Shown in pieces: positions 1 to 5,166 of a stretch of 5,166 nucleotides of DNA (positions are counted from its first letter, which is position 1; every line of letters begins with the position of its first letter). The notes below the pieces were generated by a model that worked only from the letters and a program-made list of their open reading frames with translations, ran no database searches and was not told the DNA's origin. The position numbers and the translations under genes are program-made. Source of the DNA: Gammaproteobacteria bacterium (lineage in GTDB: Bacteria > Pseudomonadota > Gammaproteobacteria > Pseudomonadales > Azotimanducaceae_A); NCBI GenBank assembly GCA_028819775.1, contig JAPPKV010000398.1, forward strand, positions 1-5,166, given 5' to 3'.

Positions 1-3000
1 ATCGTCGACTCTGCCATTGCGTCCCTTGCCGGGAGGCTCAGCTATTCTCGAGTGCCCGTCGGTCAAACAGCCGCGTCCGGTCCCGAAGACAACCGGGGAT
101 CGTTCACGCTGGACTACCGACGAACCGACACCGGATCGACCCGGTCGCACACCGGCATTGACATGTCATTGTCGACCGGTGGAATGACGGACCGGCTAAC
201 CGGGGGCGATCTGCAGAACGTGATCGCGGGACTGCAATACAACGTCGAGTTCGAAGGACGTATACAGATCGATTCGCTGGACGGATCCTTCGGATTTCGT
301 ACGACAACGCCGTTCTCGGGCCAGCTGGGAGACTTCCCCACTACTGGGGAACTGCGTCTGGAGACGCAGGATTCCGCTGCCGTGGTCGCGCCCGCCGCGG
401 ACGTTGACGTTGCAAACCAGCACGCCGCCTACAGGGTCGACACCACCGGCACCGGGCAATTCTCCGATCCGGTGTCCGTGCCGTGGGTTGACTGGATTGC
501 CGGTTCGCTCTTCAACTGGCACGGGTTCATTCGCAACCTCATAATCGAGCCGCGCCGCCCGGTCACGACCGACTCACTGAGCGCCGTGGCGGACTTCTAC
601 AACCCGCAGCAAAAGCAACTCTCGTTCACCTACGAATGGCTCATTGGGAACATCGCCCACACATTCGATTCGCGGCCCGAGATACTGCCGTCGGAATACA
701 CTGCCAAGGGGTCGATAGGGCTGCGGTTGATCGTGTCCGACGGAACGATCGCAGATATATGGACGCTCAACCGGACGATCCTGAACAGTGCGCCGCGGTT
801 AGACGCGGTGATCGGACCCGATGCGCCCGACACGACCCATGACATCATGGTGGACCACGTTACGAGCGACGCCGATGCCGACAGCGTGTCGGTAAGCTAC
901 CAGTGGCAGGTGAACGGACAGCTCCTGGAGGACGAGACAGGCGCCACGCTCCCGGCCGGACGCCACCGGAAGAACGATGTCGTGCGCGTCGTGGTGAACG
1001 CCGACGACGGCGAATCGACCACGTCGCAGACGCTCTCCGTCACCACCGTGGATGCCGTGCCCCGGATCCAGTTGTCTGGCGTTCCCGGCACGGTTTCCTA
1101 CGCAAGCCCGGTGGAGTTCGCCGCTACCGTATCGGACCCCGACGGCGACGACGTGAGCCAGTTCCGCTTCGGGATGGAGTACGGGCCTGTGGGCATGAAT
1201 GTCGATCCGCAGACGGGCCGGATCGCCTGGTCGGGCAAGATGCCAATGTTCGGCCCCGAAATGTTCGTTCATTGGCAGGTCGGCTCATCGAGCGAAGCGT
1301 CGGTTTCTGCTGCCAGTACCGTCCGGCTGGTGGATCCGGGGAGGCCCTATCCGCTCATGCGGACCTCAGTCGGTTCGCCCGCCGAGGATCGATTGTTCGT
1401 CGGCGATTTCGATGCGGACGGCGACGAGGAAATCCTCGTGCACGATCAGTTCAGGACGGTGTTCATGATCGAGTGGGACGGCGAAGACTACGTCCAGTCC
1501 TGGGCGCACCCGTTTTCCGTTCACGAATACGGCATCGATGCGGTGGCGAGTGCCGACATCGACGGCGACGGCCGGCATGAGATCTTTCTGCACGCCGAAG
1601 ACCGCATGGTCCGTCTTGACGGGGAAACGCGTCACGTCAGCGCGACGGCCGAGGTGCCGCGCGCCCTTACGTTCGCGCAGGATCTGCACGTGGCGGACCT
1701 CGACGGCGACGGCTCATGGGAAGTCGTGTTCATGGCAGACGCCGACGGTCCCGAATCCCGCCTGGTCGTTCTGTCGGCGGACGACCTGTCGCTGCGCTGG
1801 CAATCGCCGCCGGGCCGTCTCGGATGGTTCCTCGACGTGGGTAACGTCGATCGCGACCCGGCGCTCGAAATCGTCGTGTCCGGCGGATACGCGTACGACG
1901 GGACCACCCGCGAGCTGGAGTGGAGCCATCCATCCACATCGGACCCCCGAAGTTTCCGCACCGGTACGGAGAACGACGTCACGACCGCGGACCTTGACGG
2001 GGACGGCGTGGAAGAGGTCGTGGGTTACCTTGACAAGGTGCCTTCGAGCCCGGCTCTGGAGGCGATTCGAATTCCGAGCGGCGATCGGCTGGGTGCTTCG
2101 ACTCCATTAAACAATTACTTTGTTCGCTTGCCGTGGATCGAGGACGTCGATCAGGATGGCGTACCCGAGCTGTTTGGGGAGACAGGGCGAGACCTTATCT
2201 TCGCTTACCGCTACGATTCAAGTGTCGACGAATTCGTGCGGACCGCGGAGGTTCAGTCGCCGCACCTTGCCGCTGCGTTCGGGGCGGGTGACCTTGACCG
2301 CGACGGTCGTCCCGAGATCATGTGGGGCGGCTCGCCACAAGGCTTGAACGACACGGGGCTGTACAGTGTTGCGGAGTTCGACGGGAACTTTCACCTGGAA
2401 TGGACGCAGCCGGCAGACCGGCAGTGGGACGACATCTATCTGGGTGGTCGTCCCGTATCCGGTCCGACCACGGGTGAGGATCGGCTGCTGTTCGTCTCGG
2501 GCGCCCCCGTCCGGCTCGACGCCAATCCCCACAGCGACGCACCGCGGATCGTCTTTCTCTCCCCGTCCTCCGGTAGCATCAGCCTCGGTCCACGCTTGGA
2601 CGGCGGTCACCCGCCGCAACCGAACTATCGCTGGTACATCGGCGCCGCTGATACGACCGACTATGATCGCGACGGCGTGAGCGAAGTGCTGATGAGCATG
2701 AGCCATGCGTTCGACATGGGTCGCCTCGTGGCATTCGACCCGGTCAACTCGCTCGACGAATGGTCTGTCGCCGGACCCGAATCCATCACCTACACGCCGC
2801 TCGTGAGCGCCGACTTCAACGGCGATGGTTTCGACGATTTGCTCACCCGGTCCGCCGTCTACGACATGGTTGAGGGCACGGTCCTCTGGGAGCCGGACTC
2901 CTACCAGCTCGAGGGCGCGAGAATCGCGGCCGGCGACCTGGACGGCGACGGTCGCGCGGAAATCGTCTACGCCGACCAGGTCGGGCGCCTGAACATTCTC

Positions 3001-3459
3001 TCGCCGGGCGGCGCAGGCGCCGGATCCCCGCCCCGCGTCGTCGCGCTCGATCACGATCGCGTCTTCGACCTGATCGCCGCCGATACCGATCACGACGGCA
3101 GGGACGAGATCCTGGTGGTGAGCAACCGCACAGGCCATGTCGAGAGCCAGGCCATCTTCAGATTCGATGCACAGGGACAGCTCCTGAATTCATTCCTCGT
3201 CGGGGTCGGGCCGTTATGGGATCCGGTGCGCCTGCTTGTGCTGCCGGGTGCCGGTCGAAAGCAGGTTGTGCTGACCGTCAGCAGTTTTTTCAATTACGAG
3301 ACGAGACTCGTGTCCTTCGATCCGGTCACAGGGACCAGGCTTTGGGAATCGCCGGAGCTGCTCGGCGTCGTTTCACCCGACAGCCTTCACTACGTCGACG
3401 TCGAAGGCGAGCCGAGATTGGCGATCGGCACCAGCCGCGCGTTGTACCTCACCCGCTGA
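1..3459 (+). CDS. Large FG-GAP/VCBS-repeat protein with Ig-like domains, 5' partial
   Basis: The frame is open from base 1 to the TGA at 3457-3459, giving 1152 visible codons. A GTG at 52 could serve as a start, but no Shine-Dalgarno lies at proper distance (GGGAGG at 31-36 is about 15 bases off), no signal peptide follows, and the 17 codons before it continue the same kind of protein. I therefore treat the gene as starting outside the window. Order of parts (residues counted from base 1): a beta-rich domain (1-182) containing FEGRIQIDSLDGSFGF and DFPTTGELRL; two related Ig/PKD-like domains (183-267, 268-356); a cadherin-like or putative-Ig domain (357-445) with GPVGMNVDPQTGRIAW; then FG-GAP units from about 468 to the C-terminus. 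Such proteins are usually exported or surface-bound, with Ca2+ held by the DxDxDG loops. The ligand and role are unknown. No C-terminal sorting signal or membrane segment is visible; the protein ends ALYLTR. Confidence 0.93.
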   Translation: MVDSAIASLAGRLSYSRVPVGQTAASGPEDNRGSFTLDYRRTDTGSTRSHTGIDMSLSTGGMTDRLTGGDLQNVIAGLQYNVEFEGRIQIDSLDGSFGFRTTTPFSGQLGDFPTTGELRLETQDSAAVVAPAADVDVANQHAAYRVDTTGTGQFSDPVSVPWVDWIAGSLFNWHGFIRNLIIEPRRPVTTDSLSAVADFYNPQQKQLSFTYEWLIGNIAHTFDSRPEILPSEYTAKGSIGLRLIVSDGTIADIWTLNRTILNSAPRLDAVIGPDAPDTTHDIMVDHVTSDADADSVSVSYQWQVNGQLLEDETGATLPAGRHRKNDVVRVVVNADDGESTTSQTLSVTTVDAVPRIQLSGVPGTVSYASPVEFAATVSDPDGDDVSQFRFGMEYGPVGMNVDPQTGRIAWSGKMPMFGPEMFVHWQVGSSSEASVSAASTVRLVDPGRPYPLMRTSVGSPAEDRLFVGDFDADGDEEILVHDQFRTVFMIEWDGEDYVQSWAHPFSVHEYGIDAVASADIDGDGRHEIFLHAEDRMVRLDGETRHVSATAEVPRALTFAQDLHVADLDGDGSWEVVFMADADGPESRLVVLSADDLSLRWQSPPGRLGWFLDVGNVDRDPALEIVVSGGYAYDGTTRELEWSHPSTSDPRSFRTGTENDVTTADLDGDGVEEVVGYLDKVPSSPALEAIRIPSGDRLGASTPLNNYFVRLPWIEDVDQDGVPELFGETGRDLIFAYRYDSSVDEFVRTAEVQSPHLAAAFGAGDLDRDGRPEIMWGGSPQGLNDTGLYSVAEFDGNFHLEWTQPADRQWDDIYLGGRPVSGPTTGEDRLLFVSGAPVRLDANPHSDAPRIVFLSPSSGSISLGPRLDGGHPPQPNYRWYIGAADTTDYDRDGVSEVLMSMSHAFDMGRLVAFDPVNSLDEWSVAGPESITYTPLVSADFNGDGFDDLLTRSAVYDMVEGTVLWEPDSYQLEGARIAAGDLDGDGRAEIVYADQVGRLNILSPGGAGAGSPPRVVALDHDRVFDLIAADTDHDGRDEILVVSNRTGHVESQAIFRFDAQGQLLNSFLVGVGPLWDPVRLLVLPGAGRKQVVLTVSSFFNYETRLVSFDPVTGTRLWESPELLGVVSPDSLHYVDVEGEPRLAIGTSRALYLTR
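547..1335 (+). repeat. Tandem Ig/PKD-like and cadherin-like domains
   Basis: These are three successive beta-sandwich-type units inside the large protein. Units one (547-801) and two (802-1068) share an architecture: an opening with DTT/TTDS, a strand with YEWLIG or YQWQVNG, a segment ILPSEYTAKG or TLPAGRHRKND, then LIVSDG or VVNADDG, and a closing NSAPRL or VDAVPRI. This is the pattern of PKD/cadherin-like repeats in bacterial exported proteins. Unit three (1069-1335) has VSDPDGDD followed by GMNVDPQTGRIAW, the signature of dystroglycan-type cadherin-like or 'putative Ig' domains. They probably act as spacers or adhesion modules that hold the propeller part away from the cell. That role is inferred from the family, not shown here. 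Confidence 0.7.
1402..3456 (+). repeat. FG-GAP/VCBS repeat array, 11 canonical and 3 degenerate units
   Basis: Acidic motifs of the form DxDxDG followed by (E/D)(I/V/L) begin at 1402 (GDFDADGDEE), 1552 (ADIDGDGRHE), 1693, 1840 (GNVDRDPALE, altered), 1987, 2140, 2287, 2656 (TDYDRDGVSE), 2809 (ADFNGDGFDD), 2932 and 3079 (ADTDHDGRDE). Most are 141-153 bases apart, so one unit is about 49 residues. Segments at about 2434-2502, 3223-3285 and 3385-3456 sit at or near the expected phase and keep the hydrophobic strand (RLLFVSG, KQVVLTVS, PRLAIGTS) but have lost the metal loop. Between motifs runs a strand such as LVVLSADDLSLRWQ or LVSFDPVTGTRLWE, as in other propeller proteins. The canonical loops are expected to bind Ca2+. 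Confidence 0.88.
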
Positions 3460-3482
3460 CCCGGAACACGCACGCTTCACGA

Positions 3483-3511
3483 TTCCCGGATGATCGGGAA
3501 AACTCTTCCCG
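3483..3511. terminator. Overlapping alternative hairpins, possible bidirectional terminator
   Basis: Three 6-base segments can pair in two exclusive ways. TTCCCG (3483-3488) pairs with CGGGAA (3495-3500) across a 6-base loop, or CGGGAA pairs with the second TTCCCG (3506-3511) across AACTC. The site lies 24 bases after the stop of the large FG-GAP gene and beyond the 3' end of the oppositely oriented DUF6152-like remnant, the usual place for a shared terminator. No T-tract follows on either strand, so this would not be a classical intrinsic terminator. The pairing is seen in the sequence; the function is inferred. Confidence 0.4.
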
Positions 3512-3577
3512 GTTAGACTGTGTGGATGAGGTTCAAGTCGCTTGTCATGGTAGTACCGGGAACGCCGCAATGAACGT

Positions 3578-3597
3578 TGACAGGTCAATTCCTGTCA
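3578..3597 (-). terminator. Hairpin starting at the stop codon of the DUF6152-like remnant
   Basis: TGACAGG (3578-3584) and CCTGTCA (3591-3597) form a perfect 7-bp inverted repeat around a 6-base loop. Read on the minus strand, the TGA stop codon of the remnant is the first three bases of the stem. A stem this close to the stop may slow or end transcription or protect the 3' end, but no run of T follows. It could also be a protein-binding palindrome. The structure is certain at sequence level; its role is not. Confidence 0.35.
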
Positions 3598-3807
3598 GTC
3601 CCACTCCTTCTCGACACCGGCCGAATTGGTCAGGAAGCCCAGCAGGCAACCATTGGAGCCGTCGCGAAGCTGGTGGCACCGCACCGAGACGGTGTCGCCG
3701 ACCTTGACCTCGTCGGGCTCTACGCCGTTTCGGACCAGCCCGTCTGCGCCCGCCGATTCAAGCGCCCAGACGGCTAACTCGCCGTAATCGCCGGTCGCTT
3801 CAGCGCA
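3595..3807 (-). pseudogene. C-terminal remnant of a DUF6152-like exported protein
   Basis: The minus strand carries 70 codons and a TGA (3595-3597) that read like the C-terminal part of DUF6152-family proteins. Those are usually a bit over 100 residues long, start with a signal peptide, and have no known function. Landmarks in order are GDYGELAVWALES, GLVRNGVEPDEVKVGD and TVSVRCHQLRDGSNG, matching the family pattern of EW(S/A)xE, then GDxVxV, then HPLRDG. The usual GW in the middle is GV here. The signal peptide and first strands are missing: the frame continues only to about 3831 before an in-frame stop (3832-3834), and the bases beyond about 3808 belong to the Rhs frame on the other strand. 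There is no plausible start codon, so it is almost surely not expressed as a normal protein. The plus-strand frames overlapping it are antisense noise. The family name is from memory of the motif pattern. Confidence 0.75.
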
Positions 3808-3818
3808 CGACGGGCTGG
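3804..3818. other. Breakpoint joining two 5'-truncated genes head to head
   Basis: DUF6152-like homology on the minus strand runs up to about 3807, and Rhs homology on the plus strand starts at about 3813-3816 (WLLGRVTRQ). Both genes lose their N-terminal parts at this point, leaving no room for promoters or start regions. A deletion, an inversion end or an assembly chimera would each produce this. I see no flanking direct repeat, insertion-sequence end or transposase fragment that would choose between them. The exact base is uncertain by about ten. Confidence 0.6.
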
Positions 3819-5166
3819 TTGCTGGGTCGTGTCACGCGCCAGGAGATCACCGAGTACCTGCACGGTCACAGCGGAGCCACCGACGGCACGTGTTCGGCTA
3901 CCTCAACCACATGCGACAAGCGCACCACGCAGTTCGTGTACGACACCGACGAATGGCTCGTCACGCAGGAGATCCTCGAACCAGACAACGCCGAGTGGAA
4001 GCTCACGAGCACCAACACCTACGACACGCACGGCAATCTGGACTCGGTCGCGGTCAGCGGCGGGAGCAGCACGCACGAGACCAACATCACAAGCCGGACC
4101 ACGGACCCGAGGTGGGATGCGCGCGGTCAGTTCATGAACCGACTGACCAATGCAAAGAGCCACCACACCACTTTCGCGACCGATGCCAAGTTCGGTGTCG
4201 TCACCACCGAGACTGACCCGAACGGCGACAGCACGGTGCGAACCTACGACACCTTCGGGCGGTTGACGCGCGAGACCCGCCCCGGCGGCTCGGTGACCAA
4301 CGTCTACCGTGCCTGGTGCAGCTCCGCGACCTGTCCCACGGACGGCAAGACCAAGGAGGTCACGACGGTGAGCGGCCAGCCCGCGCAGGCTGTCATCTAC
4401 GACGCGCTCGGGCGCGAGACGTTGCGTGCCACGGTCGCCTGGACGGCCGATTCGGCCACCTCCGCCAACATCGCCGTGGTGGATACGCAGTACGACACGC
4501 TCGGCAACGTCTGGAAACGCAGCCGCCCGTACTTCCACAACGCGACGCCGGTGTGGCACGTGTTCCAGTACGATGTCCTGCACCGTCAGACGCGCGAGAC
4601 CGCCCCGGGCAGCCGGGCGACGAGCACCGTGTACGCCGGGCTTCAGAGCACGGTGACCAACGCGAAGAGCCAGGACAAGAAATACACGCGCAACGTGCGT
4701 GGTGAACTGGTCGCAGTCGAGGACGAGGAAGAGAACTCGATCGCCTACACGTACGACCCGTTCGGGAACCTGCTCACGACGGTGGACTCGGAAAACAACA
4801 CCACCACGAACACCTACAACATCCGGGGCTTCAGGGAATCCACCCGCGATCCCGATGCCGGTCTCATCGACTACGAGTACAACGTGCTCGGGGAGCTGGT
4901 CGAGCAGACCGACGCCAAGAGCCAGACCATCGCGTTCGTGTACGACGTGCTGGGGCGCATGACCGAACGCGACGACATTGAGGGGACCGGTGGCGTGACC
5001 ACCTGGACCTACGACACCGCGACCAACGGCAAGGGCCGGATCCACACCGTCGACGGCTCGGAGGGCGACGATCACGCGTATACATACGACTCAAACGGCC
5101 GGCTCACCCGACACCGCACCACGATCGACAGCACGAACTACGACCTCAACTACACGTACGACACCA
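3813..5166 (+). CDS. Rhs/YD-repeat protein, truncated at 5' end and running off the window
   Basis: One frame (first codon bases at multiples of three) is stop-free from 3708 to the right edge and reads as a typical Rhs/YD-repeat protein from about 3813: WLLGRVTRQEITEYLHG, then YD units such as TYDTHGNL, TYDTFGRL, IYDALGRE, TYDPFGNL and VYDVLGRM. About 450 codons are visible. YD repeats wind into a hollow beta-shell that encloses a C-terminal toxin or effector in Rhs, Tc-toxin C and WapA-like proteins; any such tip would lie beyond the window. WLLGR normally sits well inside proteins of this class, after SpvB/VCBS-like parts, so the N-terminal portion is missing. Possible starts are weak: TTG 3819, GTG 3936 and ATG 4134, none with a clear ribosome site. 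The 3708-3812 stretch in frame is antisense to the DUF6152-like remnant and looks like chance. It may be a pseudogene or a silent fragment. Confidence 0.88.
3939..5166 (+). repeat. YD-repeat array, at least 13 units
   Basis: Y-D or Y-N dipeptides at unit starts fall at 3939, 4020, 4245, 4398, 4491, 4569, 4752, 4815, 4878, 4941, 5010, 5085 and 5157, usually followed by xxG(R/N/E)xx. Spacing is shortest (63 bases, 21 residues) from 4752 to 4941 and wider and less regular before 4752. A second element, T(N/D)AKS(Q/H), recurs at 4146, 4656 and 4908, marking larger modules. Two cysteine pairs lie between units (codons at 3891/3912 and 4317/4332). The array is still running at the window edge. Confidence 0.85.

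Noticed and set aside
52..54. GTG at 52 as the true start of the FG-GAP gene
   Set aside because: The frame is open to base 1, there is no ribosome site at suitable spacing, and no signal peptide follows, so the gene most likely begins upstream of the window.
799..2110. Long alternative frames on both strands (minus 799-1272, plus 903-1580, plus 1538-2110)
   Set aside because: Their arginine/threonine- or histidine-rich composition is typical of frame-shifted reading of a GC-rich gene, and all lie inside the large FG-GAP gene.
2218..3138. 306-codon minus-strand open frame
   Set aside because: It is the complement of the FG-GAP repeats; its VAV/VIV-rich stretches recur exactly where GAC-GGC-GAC codons lie on the plus strand.
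3525..3570. GGTTCAAGTC resembling a tRNA T-loop
   Set aside because: The flanks do not pair as a T-arm, and no acceptor, D or anticodon stems can be found around it.
3577..3605. TTGACA at 3577-3582 as a -35 promoter element
   Set aside because: No TATAAT-like -10 occurs 16-18 bases downstream (the bases there are GC-rich), and the TTGACA is part of the inverted repeat at the remnant's stop codon.
3577..3777. Plus-strand 66-codon open frame starting with TTG
   Set aside because: It is antisense to the DUF6152-like remnant, which has recognisable family landmarks, while this frame has none and no ribosome site.
3903..5075. 390-codon minus-strand open frame
   Set aside because: It lies wholly antisense to the Rhs frame, is rich in V, G, R and H as expected from the complement of YD-repeat codons, and shows no domain pattern. 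The plus-strand reading is unmistakable.

Overview
This is a GC-rich bacterial window dominated by two large, repetitive, probably exported or surface-type proteins, each cut by a window edge. The style of the proteins (acidic FG-GAP/VCBS protein, YD-repeat Rhs protein, a DUF6152-like exported protein) suggests a Gram-negative proteobacterium, perhaps a gammaproteobacterium of the Lysobacterales/Wenzhouxiangella type. That placement is inference from protein style; no marker gene is present.

Layout. (1) Positions 1-3459, plus strand: the 3' part of a very large gene whose frame is open to the left edge, so its true start and any signal peptide lie outside. It encodes an unnamed beta-rich N-terminal domain, three Ig/cadherin-like domains, then a long FG-GAP/VCBS array. 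I count 11 clear Ca-binding-type DxDxDG motifs plus three degenerate units at about the same spacing, 14 in all, which would fit two seven-bladed beta-propellers. (2) Positions 3460-3594: a short convergent intergenic stretch with three hairpin-forming inverted repeats and no gene. (3) Positions 3595 to about 3807, minus strand: the C-terminal 70 codons of a DUF6152-like gene with no start codon, a remnant. (4) From about 3813 to the right edge, plus strand: one stop-free Rhs/YD-repeat frame with at least 13 YD units. It has no stop inside the window and no convincing start; its recognisable homology begins abruptly, as if in mid-protein.

The main point of interest is the junction near 3804-3818. 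There the DUF6152-like gene (minus) and the Rhs gene (plus) meet head to head, and both lack their 5' ends. One deletion or rearrangement, or a chimeric assembly at a repetitive Rhs locus, would explain both truncations. Nothing suggests the genes form one operon: the first two converge, and the last two are broken and divergent. I see no CRISPR array, RNA gene, transposase or convincing promoter. No wholly new system can be claimed from this window.
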